Below, piece by piece: positions 8,098 through 16,322 of a stretch of 43,145 nt of DNA. The DNA lies in NCBI GenBank assembly GCA_016879935.1, contig JAACJQ010000413.1:1-43145 (forward strand). Direction: 5' to 3'. The position numbers were made by a program, and so were the translations under genes. Numbering within the stretch: position 1 is the first letter of the stretch; each line of letters starts with the position of its first letter. Under the pieces are notes generated by a model. That model had not been told where the DNA came from and searched no databases. It worked only from the letters and a program-made list of their open reading frames with translations. This stretch comes from Archangiaceae bacterium. Its GTDB lineage: Bacteria; Myxococcota; Myxococcia; Myxococcales; Myxococcaceae.

Positions 8098-9866
8098 CGT
8101 CGCTCGAGTGGTTTCGTGAACGCACGGCTGCTCCACGCGCGCTGCCCGAGTTCCCGATCTTCGACGAGGCATGGCTCTGGTACCTGCAGGGCCTGGCGAC
8201 GATCGCGCCTGCGCTCGAGACGGTCTGTCTCTACGCCGAAGACGTTCGACAAGGGCGCTGGCCCGATCGCGTCGAGCCCCAGTTCTCGGCGCAGGGCGTG
8301 TACCTCGCGCTCGCGCAGGAGATGTTGCTGAACCACGGCGATCGCCCGGGGTTCGAACGTGAAGTGACGGTTCTCTTCGATGCGCTTCGCGTCCACGTCG
8401 AGGCAGGCAAGTCGTTGCTCGATGACCCAGTGCTGAAGTCCGTGCCAGCGCTGCAGAAGTACGTCGCGCAGCTCGCAGACGATCAGCGGCTCTTCTCGGC
8501 CGATCTCGAGCGTGGGCGTCGCTATTCGATTGCGCTCCCGCCAGAGGCTTCGGTCACCAACTCGGAGCGGCGCGGGCTGCTGCTCGTGCTCGATCGCCCG
8601 GTCTCGACCCAGTTCAAGCTCTGGGCGCGCCGGGGACACAACGCGCTGTTGCTGCTGGTTCGCCAGACCGACGGCACGCTCGTGGTGTCGGCCGATCCTT
8701 CGCAGCGGCTTCGTCTCGAGTGGCTCGCCGAGAAGCTGTCGAAGCTCGACGATCACCCCTGGTACGCAGGAGAGCGCCACCTCGGAACGCTCATCGCATC
8801 GTCTCGCGATGGCACCACGCTCACGCTCGAGACGATCACGAAGGCGCTCGGCGCGAAGTCGACCCGATCACGTGCGCCTCTGTTCGCCGCCGCCGCCGCG
8901 ATCGCGCTCGTCGGCGCATTGGTCTTGATGCAGCAGCGGCCGACCGAGCCGCCCCGCCGAGGCGCCAAAGGAGAGCCACTTCCTCCGGCGAAGGTGCTCA
9001 ACCTGATGGCCGCGCAAGATGGGCCGCGCTCGTTCGAACCCTTCGCCTTGATCGCGGGTGTCTGCGGCTACGAAGGAGCGCGCACGCTCCACGCGCCGTG
9101 CCGCGACGCGCGCGCCGTTCGTGATCTGCTCACCACGAAGCTCGGCTACCGCCGCGAGAACGTGCTCTTCTTCGTCGATCGCCCCGAGCCCGGTGAACCC
9201 ACCGACGGAGAACCGACCGCCGAGAACCTCAAGCTCGCCGTCGAGCGCTTCCGCTCGCGCTTCCCCTCGGCCGACGAGACCTCGAGCTTCCTCTTCTACT
9301 ACTCAGGCCACGGCGGCTTCGAAGCCGGCGCACGGAAGGACTTCGGCGTGCTCCAACCCGCCGGCTATTTCGAGCGGCCCGATCGACCGATCTCCGAGCG
9401 CGGCTGGGACATGCAGGAGCTCGTCGACGATCTCCGAAAGGGCGTGCCCTCGAAGCACGTGATGCTGCTCCTCGACGCCTGCTACTCGGGCTGGGCGGCC
9501 GGCGCGAAGGGCGAAACCAGGCTCAGCGGCGAGCTGCGCACCTTGTGGAACGAACGCGCCGAAGTCGTGCTCTCGGCCGCCACGAAGGGCCAGCGCGCGT
9601 GGGAAGACGAGGCAGAGCCCGCCGCGTGGCAGTGGGGCGGTCACTCGGCGCTCACGGCGTTCCTCCTCGAGGGCCTCGGCCGGGCACAGGCCGACTCGAA
9701 CGGCGATCACGTCATCACCGACGAAGAGCTCGCTTCGTTTCTCACCACGAAGGTGCCGCAGGCCGTGAGACAGTCCCGGCAGGCGGAGCAGACTCCGCAG
9801 TTCTTCCGCTTCGACGAACACCTGCCTCGCTCGGGTCAGTTCCTCTTCCTGCCCACGGAGCCCTGA
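8094..9866 (+). CDS. Membrane-anchored caspase-like (C14) protease
   Basis: 590 residues. The N-terminal 260 residues are a soluble region I do not recognise (the central part looks beta-rich, around residues 143-200). A single TM helix spans about 262-279 (APLFAAAAAIALVGALVLM). The C-terminal half is a caspase/metacaspase fold: FALIAGVCGY, then FYYSGHGG with catalytic H406, then LLLDACYSG with catalytic C463, then the strand VVLSAATKGQ and a specificity-helix region. DSNGDHVITDEE (534-545) looks like an EF-hand calcium loop. Which side the catalytic domain faces is unclear, because both flanks of the TM are basic. It overlaps the protease upstream by 4 bases and is followed after 1 base by the CsgG-like gene. 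Known relatives act in bacterial cell death or signalling; the role here is inferred. Confidence 0.9.
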   Translation: MTSLEWFRERTAAPRALPEFPIFDEAWLWYLQGLATIAPALETVCLYAEDVRQGRWPDRVEPQFSAQGVYLALAQEMLLNHGDRPGFEREVTVLFDALRVHVEAGKSLLDDPVLKSVPALQKYVAQLADDQRLFSADLERGRRYSIALPPEASVTNSERRGLLLVLDRPVSTQFKLWARRGHNALLLLVRQTDGTLVVSADPSQRLRLEWLAEKLSKLDDHPWYAGERHLGTLIASSRDGTTLTLETITKALGAKSTRSRAPLFAAAAAIALVGALVLMQQRPTEPPRRGAKGEPLPPAKVLNLMAAQDGPRSFEPFALIAGVCGYEGARTLHAPCRDARAVRDLLTTKLGYRRENVLFFVDRPEPGEPTDGEPTAENLKLAVERFRSRFPSADETSSFLFYYSGHGGFEAGARKDFGVLQPAGYFERPDRPISERGWDMQELVDDLRKGVPSKHVMLLLDACYSGWAAGAKGETRLSGELRTLWNERAEVVLSAATKGQRAWEDEAEPAAWQWGGHSALTAFLLEGLGRAQADSNGDHVITDEELASFLTTKVPQAVRQSRQAEQTPQFFRFDEHLPRSGQFLFLPTEP

Positions 9867-9867
9867 C

Positions 9868-12033
9868 ATGCACGCGGTTCTTCTCTCGCTCTCCCTCGCG
9901 CTCGGCGCCGACAAGCCACCTTCGGAGAAGCCGACGCTGGCGGTCATGTACTTCGACAACCAGACCAACGACGCCAACCTCGACGTCATGCGCAAGGGTC
10001 TGGCCGACATGATGGTGACCGACCTCGTGTCGTGGGACGGCGTGACGGTCGTCGAGCGCGACAAGTTCGAAGCCGTCGTCGGCGAGCTCAAGCTGCAACG
10101 CTCGAAGTACTTCGACCAGGCGACGGTGGTGAAGATCGGCAAGTTCCTCGACGCCCGCTACATGCTCGCCGGCACGATGACGTTCAGCGGCGACAAGCTG
10201 ATCCTCGACGCGCGGCTGATCGACGCCGCCGTGAACAAGAACGTCGTCACCGCGCGCGCGAACGGGCCGAAAGACGACGTCTTCGCGGTGGAGCAGGCCC
10301 TCGTCGAGCAGGTCGCCAACGGCATCGAGCTCAAGCTGAAGAACGAAGGCGCTCGTCGAAAGGCGAAGGTGCCCTCACTCGAAGCGCTGCTCGACTACTC
10401 GAAGGCGATCGATCTCACCGATCAGGGCAAGGTCGAAGAGGCCCAGAAGGCGTTCGCCGCGCTCGTCTCGAAGTCGCCCACGTTCCTCATGGCGCGCGAG
10501 CGCAAGGAGCAGGCGGTGAAAGCCCTCGAGGAATACAACAAGCGCAAGACCGAGATCGTGAGCGCCTCTGCGATTCGCGTGGCGAAGGCGGCCGACGAGG
10601 CGCTCAAGCGGGAGAACGACTTCGCGAAGCTGTCATCGTCGGAGCAGGCGGTGTTGCTGTCGATGCGCCGGGTCAAAGGCCACTTCCTCGGGCGAGTGCT
10701 GCGTCAGTACATCTCGAACAGGGAAGGGCAGCTGCGGGTCGTGCTGGTGCCGAAGAAGCAGCAGGCCCTCGAGGGCATGAAGAACCTCTACGCCAATCAC
10801 CGAGCCATGCTCGACGAGCTCGCGCTCTACGGAAAGACGAACGGCAGCGGCCACAGCGGCACCATCACCGCCGAGCTGATGAACGACATCGCCGACTCCC
10901 GGCTCGGGCCCTTCACCATCGAGAGCGAAGAGGCGGCCTTCGATCGCACCATCAGGTTCGTCTTCCTCGGGCGGGTCGACGACGGCAAAGACGCCGAAGA
11001 CAAAGATCAGAACTACACGGTCGCGCCGACCTGGGCCGATCTGTCTCCCGGCGACGCGGCGGCGTTGTGGAAGGAGATCGACGCCCGCATCGATCAGCAG
11101 ATGAAGCGCGCGACCGCCGCCAGCGCGGCCGATCGTGATCGGACGGCGCGCGAGGCCATTCAGGCGATCGAGCGCAAGGCCGAGCTGCTCACGCGACTCC
11201 ACCGCGACGAAGACGCCGTCGGCGCGTGGCAGATGATTCTCGATGCGTTCCCCACCGACAGCCGCAACCCGTGGCGCGAGAAGGAGATCAAGAAGCTCAT
11301 CGGCGGAGAGCACGACTACGAGCGTGACCGCCGTGAGCGCTGGGAGAAGGGGCTCAAGACCTGTGAGGACATGGACCTGCGCGTCGGCAGTGGTGGCGCG
11401 GCAGACGAGCTCGTCAAACACCAGGGCCTCGTCGGCATCGACAACTTCTGGGCGACCGTCACCAAAGCGTGCCCAGCCACCGCGAAGACGCGCGGCGTGA
11501 TGGCCTACATGGCGAAGGATCTCGCGATGGACGCGGCCCGGTACGGCGACTGCGAGCTCTCGAAGAAGTACTGGCGCGTCTACATCGAGATGGATGGCTC
11601 GGTGAGCGACATGCTCGGGTACCACAAGAACTACACGCCCTGGTGCGAGTACGGCGACGTCACGAAGAACGTGTTGTGGATGCGCTTCACCATGGACGGC
11701 GGGTGGACGCCCGAGGTCGATCAGTACCTCTCGTCGGTGAAGTCGTACGACGGCAAGCAGCTCGCGATCTCGGGCCACAACAAGAACAGCTCGGTCGATC
11801 TCTCGCTGTACCTCGTGCCGGAGGGGAAGGGCTGGAAGTGCCGCGACGCCACCTGGCGCACCCGCGACGGCGATCAGGTGACGGGCACGTGCACCGCGAA
11901 GCTCACGAAGGAGGCCGCCGACAAGGGCGACTTCGACGAAGGCTCCTTCTCGGCGACCTTCACCTTCCAGCAGGACGGCCACGGCATGAAGACCGAGCTC
12001 ACCAAAGGCGACTTCCGCGTTCGCCGGCAGTGA
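9868..12033 (+). CDS. Large CsgG-like envelope protein with unknown C-terminal region
   Basis: 721 residues. A short hydrophobic N-terminus (MHAVLLSLSLALGA) suggests export. Residues about 21-155 resemble the CsgG/FlgO-type domain: LAVMYFDNQTND, MMVTDLVSWDGVTVVERDK, YMLAGTM and LILDARLIDA follow the usual pattern of a nucleotide-free Rossmann-like secretin-accessory domain. A TPR-like helical stretch (SLEALLDYSKAIDLTDQGKVEEA) and a long helical, charged middle follow. The C-terminal third ends in a beta-rich part (KQLAISGHNKNS ... GTCTAKL ... FTFQQDGHG) with several Cys. The N-terminal domain is closely paralogous to the gene at 14351. It probably belongs to the same operon as the two proteases upstream. 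It could bind or gate an envelope pore; no function is proven by sequence. Confidence 0.75.
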   Translation: MHAVLLSLSLALGADKPPSEKPTLAVMYFDNQTNDANLDVMRKGLADMMVTDLVSWDGVTVVERDKFEAVVGELKLQRSKYFDQATVVKIGKFLDARYMLAGTMTFSGDKLILDARLIDAAVNKNVVTARANGPKDDVFAVEQALVEQVANGIELKLKNEGARRKAKVPSLEALLDYSKAIDLTDQGKVEEAQKAFAALVSKSPTFLMARERKEQAVKALEEYNKRKTEIVSASAIRVAKAADEALKRENDFAKLSSSEQAVLLSMRRVKGHFLGRVLRQYISNREGQLRVVLVPKKQQALEGMKNLYANHRAMLDELALYGKTNGSGHSGTITAELMNDIADSRLGPFTIESEEAAFDRTIRFVFLGRVDDGKDAEDKDQNYTVAPTWADLSPGDAAALWKEIDARIDQQMKRATAASAADRDRTAREAIQAIERKAELLTRLHRDEDAVGAWQMILDAFPTDSRNPWREKEIKKLIGGEHDYERDRRERWEKGLKTCEDMDLRVGSGGAADELVKHQGLVGIDNFWATVTKACPATAKTRGVMAYMAKDLAMDAARYGDCELSKKYWRVYIEMDGSVSDMLGYHKNYTPWCEYGDVTKNVLWMRFTMDGGWTPEVDQYLSSVKSYDGKQLAISGHNKNSSVDLSLYLVPEGKGWKCRDATWRTRDGDQVTGTCTAKLTKEAADKGDFDEGSFSATFTFQQDGHGMKTELTKGDFRVRRQ

Positions 12034-14316
12034 TCACCGCTTGCGCCACGAGAGCAGGCGCGCCAGCAGCAGCGCTCCGAACACCAGCACCGTGAACACC
12101 GCGGTGTAGATGAGAAACACCTTCCAGCCGCCGGTCGTCCACGGCAGGCCGACGCGCAGCTCCATCTCGTTGAACTGCGCGCCCGAGAAGAAGCCCGTGG
12201 CCATGGTGATCGGCAGGAAGAGCAGCAGCAGCACGCCGGTCGTCTTCTCGAAGCGCTCTTTGCGGTACTCGTCGAGCTCGGCGGTCTGGCTGCGAAGCGA
12301 CTCCACCGTGTCGTGCATGCCGTGCAGCGAGCGCCACGCGTCGTAGCGGGCGTTGATGTCGGGCTCGTCGCTCACCCTCGCGTACCAGAGCGAGTTGGTG
12401 AAGAACATGACGTCGGCCCGCAAGGTCGTGCTCGGCGCCAGCGAGGCCCAGCGACTGCGACGCGATCGCCGCTCGAGCTCACCCATGCGCCGCGTGATCT
12501 CGAACGCCGAATAGCGCTGGCCAGTCGTCAGCAGGAACAACGCGAAGTCACCATCGAGCAGGGGAGGTTCGGCGCGATCTTCGAGTTCGAGCTCGACGCG
12601 GGCACCGCCGGTCGACGTCATCCAGTGCTCGACGTCGCGGTGGAGTTGCACCGTGCGCGCCTTCGTCTCGGACTCGCTGGGCAGGTTCGCCAGGGTAGGG
12701 GCCTCACCGCTGGCGAGCGCGTGAAAGAGCCCCTGCACGCTGCGTGAGCCATCGAGCATCGACGAGCGCGCCCTGTTGATCCGATACGCCCCGAAGACGA
12801 GCCAGCGCGCCTGACCGACCGCGCGGGTGACCTCCGAGAGGGCACGAATGGGCGCGAGCTGATCGAGTTCGTTTCCACCTGCGAGCGCCGACTGCTGCTG
12901 CGCCAGCTCGAACAGCGTCGTCTGCCCGGCGGTCTGCTCGATCCAGAACAGGGCGAGGCGGCTCGGGTACAGCGAGAGCCGCACGGTGCGAGCGCCCGCC
13001 TGCTTCTCGTAGTGGGTCACATCACCCTCGACCGCATCTCCGAGGAACGAGGTGACGACCGACGGCAACAGGCCTGCGTGCGCGCGCGTCCACGAGGTGC
13101 GGGTGAACCCGTGAGACTCCAGGAACGCGCCGTCGAGCGAAGGGTGCGTACGCACCGGCTTCACGAAGATCGTCCGCGCCGACGCGACGTGAATGTTCCG
13201 GCCTACGTGGTACCGCTGCCAGATCGTCTCCCAGACCTGCTCGCGTGAGAGGCGAGTGCCGACGAACGGTGGCGCCACGATCGTCGAGCGCCCCTTCGGC
13301 CACGCGTAACCGTCGGAGTACCAGGGGTCGGAGAGGCCTTCGAGCTCGGCCGGCTGATGCGAGAAGCGCGGCTGGCCTTTCTGTCGCGGCGTACCGTCGG
13401 GTTTGTTCGGCCCTTCGAGGCGATCGAGCGTCATCGCGAGATCAGCGAGCGAGCCCGGGCTCTCGGGTGGAAGCGAGATCGTGTGTTTGCCCCAGGCCTG
13501 CGGCTCGTTCGGCGCGTGCACCGCCATCAACTCGAAGCCGCGGCCGTAGCTCGACGACTGCGCGTCGGGCCGGGCGAGTAATTTCAGCACCGTCACGTCC
13601 TGCGGAGACGAGAGGAAGAGCGCGTCGATGCGCCGGTAGCCCGCGTCGGTGGAATGGTCGAGCGGCAGATCGAGCTGCACCTTCCACGCGCGCGAGAGCT
13701 CGGTTCGATAGAGATCGGCGTCGGCCTTGAGCCGTCTCGTCACCCGCGCCGGAATGAGCGAAGCGGGCAGGGTGGCCAGCTCGGCGGCCGTCGGCTTCAG
13801 GGCGAGCACGTTGCCGATCAACTCGACGAGGTGCTTCGGGCTGCCCGTCGAGCGGAACACGTGCATCGACGCGTAGAACACCGAGGCGAGCGCGCGATCG
13901 TACGGCCCAGCCGACTCGGTGCGCCCCTGCTCCCACTCGCTCACGTACTCGACGAGCGCCTCGGTCGCTTCAGGCCACTTCTTGTGCAGCGCGCGGTACG
14001 TCGCGAGGAACGCCCCCACCGTCACGTCGAACGTCGGCTCGTGCGAGCGAATCGTGAGGGGCAGCGTCGCCGCATCGAGCGCTTCGGCGCTGGCCACCAC
14101 CGCCTCGGTCGACGAACGCAGGTTCGCGCCTCTCCATTGAGGCAGCTTCCAGTTCAGCATTCGCGGGTGGGCAGGCTTGCCCGCCTCGCGGGTGCCGGTG
14201 CCGATGAAGAATTCCTGCGCTTGCGGTTCGTCTCCGGGGTTGGGCCTGACGAAGCTCCAGGTCACACGGCCGGAATCGAACAGGGCCTCGACGGTATTCC
14301 GCAGGGCTGCGTCCAT
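12034..14316 (-). CDS. Large protein with C-terminal CorA-like two-helix membrane domain
   Basis: 760 residues from the ATG at 14316. The C-terminus is CorA-like: a long charged helix (DTVESLRSQTAELDEYRKER) runs into TM1 (LLLLFLPITMATGFFSG, about 694-713), a short polar loop, and TM2 (about 731-751), ending in a basic WRKR tail. In CorA/ZntB proteins the loop starts with GMN, the selectivity motif; here the equivalent segment reads GFFSGAQFNEME, so classical Mg2+ selectivity is not supported. The N-terminal 600 residues are a large soluble domain I cannot assign; one segment (LSDPWYSDGYAWPKGR, then TIVAPPFVGT) recalls large actinobacterial proteins found near conflict systems, from memory only. 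Its stop abuts the convergent CsgG-like gene with no gap. A longer start at 14352 would share its start codon with the divergent gene. Confidence 0.72.
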   Translation of the reverse strand: MDAALRNTVEALFDSGRVTWSFVRPNPGDEPQAQEFFIGTGTREAGKPAHPRMLNWKLPQWRGANLRSSTEAVVASAEALDAATLPLTIRSHEPTFDVTVGAFLATYRALHKKWPEATEALVEYVSEWEQGRTESAGPYDRALASVFYASMHVFRSTGSPKHLVELIGNVLALKPTAAELATLPASLIPARVTRRLKADADLYRTELSRAWKVQLDLPLDHSTDAGYRRIDALFLSSPQDVTVLKLLARPDAQSSSYGRGFELMAVHAPNEPQAWGKHTISLPPESPGSLADLAMTLDRLEGPNKPDGTPRQKGQPRFSHQPAELEGLSDPWYSDGYAWPKGRSTIVAPPFVGTRLSREQVWETIWQRYHVGRNIHVASARTIFVKPVRTHPSLDGAFLESHGFTRTSWTRAHAGLLPSVVTSFLGDAVEGDVTHYEKQAGARTVRLSLYPSRLALFWIEQTAGQTTLFELAQQQSALAGGNELDQLAPIRALSEVTRAVGQARWLVFGAYRINRARSSMLDGSRSVQGLFHALASGEAPTLANLPSESETKARTVQLHRDVEHWMTSTGGARVELELEDRAEPPLLDGDFALFLLTTGQRYSAFEITRRMGELERRSRRSRWASLAPSTTLRADVMFFTNSLWYARVSDEPDINARYDAWRSLHGMHDTVESLRSQTAELDEYRKERFEKTTGVLLLLFLPITMATGFFSGAQFNEMELRVGLPWTTGGWKVFLIYTAVFTVLVFGALLLARLLSWRKR

Positions 14317-14328
14317 TGGTGGCGCGCG

Positions 14329-14334
14329 AGCATA
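14329..14334 (-). promoter_or_regulatory. Candidate -10 box (TATGCT) of the CorA-like gene
   Basis: TATGCT on the minus strand ends 12 bases before the ATG at 14316. The same hexamer stands 9 bases before the gene at 36264, and related TGCTAG boxes precede three other genes here, which supports this start and a very short leader. It lies in the 34-bp gap to the divergent gene at 14351, so both promoters must overlap. Confidence 0.4.
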
Positions 14335-14350
14335 GGGGTAGAACTCGGAC

Positions 14351-15031
14351 ATGACACGGCTCGCGTCGGTTGCAGCGTTCGCACTCGCCACGGTGGCGGC
14401 GGCTCAGCCCGATGGCGGCGTCGAGCGGCCGGTCGTCTCGGTGCTCTACTTCGACGTCGACGAGAAGCTGGGCGACCTCACCATGTTCCGCATAGGCCTG
14501 GCCGAGATGCTGATCACCGATCTCGCGCCGTCGGGGAACATCACCGTCGTCGAACGCGCGCGACTCGAAGACGTGATGGGCGAACTCAAGCTGCAGGCGA
14601 CGAAGAACTTCGATCAGAAGACGGTCGTGCAGATCGGCAACATGATCGGCGCGCACTACCAGATCGCCGGCACCATCTTGAAGCCGTCGAAAGACTCGCT
14701 GCTCATCGAAGCCAAGGTCATCAGCCTGCTCACCACCAAGGTCGTCGTCACCGCGCGTGCCCGCATCACGAGCGACGACATTCTCGACGGGGAGCAGGTG
14801 CTGGTCGCCAAGCTCATCGCTGGCCTCGGCGACGCGGCGAAGCTCAAGCTCGAGTCGCCGCCGAAGAAGGCCGTGAAGCTCAAGCTCGACACCGCGGTGA
14901 AGTACGGCCAGGCGCTCGCCGCGAAGGATCAGAAGGACCCCGGGAAGGCGAAGGGGTTGCTCAAAGAAGTCGTGACCGAGCAGCCCGACTTCATTCTGGC
15001 CCGCATGGATCTCGCGGCGCTGGCAAAGTGA
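14351..15031 (+). CDS. Small exported CsgG-like protein
   Basis: 226 residues with a signal peptide (MTRLASVAAFALATVAAAQ). Residues about 28-160 are CsgG-like: VVSVLYFDVDEKLGD, EMLITDLAPSGNITVVERAR, GELKLQATKNFDQKTVVQIG, YQIAGTI, and LLIEAKVISLLT. The stretch GELKLQ-x6-FDQ-x-TVV-x-IG is almost identical in the N-terminal domain of the 721-residue protein at 9868, so the two are paralogues within one locus. The last 60 residues are Lys-rich with a TPR-like helix pair (AVKYGQALAAKDQKDPGKAKG). It lacks the long C-terminal part of its paralogue. The next gene starts 4 bases after its stop. Confidence 0.78.
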   Translation: MTRLASVAAFALATVAAAQPDGGVERPVVSVLYFDVDEKLGDLTMFRIGLAEMLITDLAPSGNITVVERARLEDVMGELKLQATKNFDQKTVVQIGNMIGAHYQIAGTILKPSKDSLLIEAKVISLLTTKVVVTARARITSDDILDGEQVLVAKLIAGLGDAAKLKLESPPKKAVKLKLDTAVKYGQALAAKDQKDPGKAKGLLKEVVTEQPDFILARMDLAALAK

Positions 15032-15035
15032 GCCC

Positions 15036-16322
15036 ATGGCCGTCGAGCTCGAACCGCTGCTGAACCGTCTGTCTTCCTACGCTCCCCACTTCGGGCGCCT
15101 GCAGGGCGATCTCGAGGCGATGGTGAGCCGTGGCCGTGCCGGTGATTTCAAGGGCGTCATGCAGAACGCCCGCCTGGTGCTCGAGGCGCTGCTGCGCTCG
15201 CTGGTGACCGAAGAACTCAAGCAGACGCCCGGCAAGGCGATGCTCGACGAGCTGATCACCAAGTTCCGCCAGCAGGCGAACCAGGGCGTGGTGCCGACCA
15301 CGATCCTCGCGCACATGGGCACGGTGCAGGCGTGGGGCAACCTCTCGTCGCACGATCACTCCGGCAGTCTCCAGGACGCGGGCGTGTCGGTCGGCCTCGA
15401 CGAGGTCGTCGCCTCGCTCAACTCGATGCTCGCGGTGCTCGGGTGGTTCGCGACCAAGCGCGGCATCGTGCTCGACCCGGCGCTGCGCACGCCGCCGATT
15501 CCCTCCACGCAACCGGGCGCGCCACCAGTGCACCAGAGCTCGAGCGCCGTGCCTGCGCCGGCCGTCGCCCCGAGCACGACCGCGATCGAGCCGCAGACAG
15601 CCGCGACACCTGCGAGCAGAGGTCCACTGCCCCTCATTCTCGGAGCCCTCGCGATCGTCACGGTGCTCGGCATCGGTTTCGTCGCCACACGAAAGCCCGA
15701 GACCCCGACGGCGAAGCCGAACGAGAAGACGGTCAGCATCACGCCGTTCTCGGGGCTCGATGCGCTCTACGCCTCGTGGAAGGAGCCAGTGCCTCCCGCG
15801 GAGTGCAGAAGGGTGGAAGACGCTCCGAAGCTGGCCGCGATCGCGACTGACGCAACGGCGCTGGGCGTCGTCGAGCCGCAGAACCCCGAGGCGGCCTATC
15901 TGCTCGCGCGCGCGACCTACGAGAAAGATCGCTCCCGCCACCCGGCGCTCGACAAGGCGCTCGCGTGCACCAACTTCGCCGCGGCCTCGAACCTGGCCGG
16001 CCGCATCGCGCTCTCGCAGAAGGACTTCGACAACGCGCGCAAGGGCTTCCTCGCCGCCATCGCCGCCGCGCCCTCGTTCATCAACGCCCGCTTCAACCTG
16101 GCGCTCATGTACATCCAGTCGGGCGATCTCGACTCCGCGAAGGACCGGCTCGACAACCTGATCTCCGAGAACCCCGACTTCGGAGAGCCCTACCTCGTGC
16201 GCGCCGGCATCGCGCAGCTCAAAGGCAACGCCGCCGCCGCGAAGCAGGACGCGTGCGCCGCTGCCAAACTCGGCGTCGAGAAGGCCAAGGTGGAATGCGA
16301 CAAGCTCTCTGCTGCGCCCTGA
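15036..16322 (+). CDS. DUF4145/HEPN-like domain, TM helix and TPR repeats
   Basis: 428 residues in three parts. Residues 1-142 are helical, with NARLVLEALLRSLVTEE and, after a gap, AWGNLSSHDHSG; this spacing of a helical LEALLR and a GN-x3-H loop resembles DUF4145 domains of the HEPN superfamily, although the R-x4-H RNase motif is not seen. Residues 150-197 are a Pro/Ala/Ser-rich linker and 198-217 a TM helix (PLILGALAIVTVLGIGFVA). The rest is TPR-like (ARKGFLAAIAAAPSFINARF, LMYIQSGDLDSAKDRLDNLI), most likely periplasmic. It lies 4 bases after the small CsgG-like gene and overlaps the secreted caspase-like gene by 28 bases, so the three are one operon. It may be a membrane adaptor for the caspase. 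Confidence 0.7.
   Translation: MAVELEPLLNRLSSYAPHFGRLQGDLEAMVSRGRAGDFKGVMQNARLVLEALLRSLVTEELKQTPGKAMLDELITKFRQQANQGVVPTTILAHMGTVQAWGNLSSHDHSGSLQDAGVSVGLDEVVASLNSMLAVLGWFATKRGIVLDPALRTPPIPSTQPGAPPVHQSSSAVPAPAVAPSTTAIEPQTAATPASRGPLPLILGALAIVTVLGIGFVATRKPETPTAKPNEKTVSITPFSGLDALYASWKEPVPPAECRRVEDAPKLAAIATDATALGVVEPQNPEAAYLLARATYEKDRSRHPALDKALACTNFAAASNLAGRIALSQKDFDNARKGFLAAIAAAPSFINARFNLALMYIQSGDLDSAKDRLDNLISENPDFGEPYLVRAGIAQLKGNAAAAKQDACAAAKLGVEKAKVECDKLSAAP

Noticed and set aside
10633-11982. 449-codon minus-strand frame inside the CsgG-like gene
   Set aside because: No start signals or motifs; the opposite strand encodes a coherent protein with a paralogue.
15965-16294. Longer start for the secreted caspase-like gene
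   Set aside because: It would bury the signal peptide behind Arg-rich shadow sequence from the upstream TPR gene.
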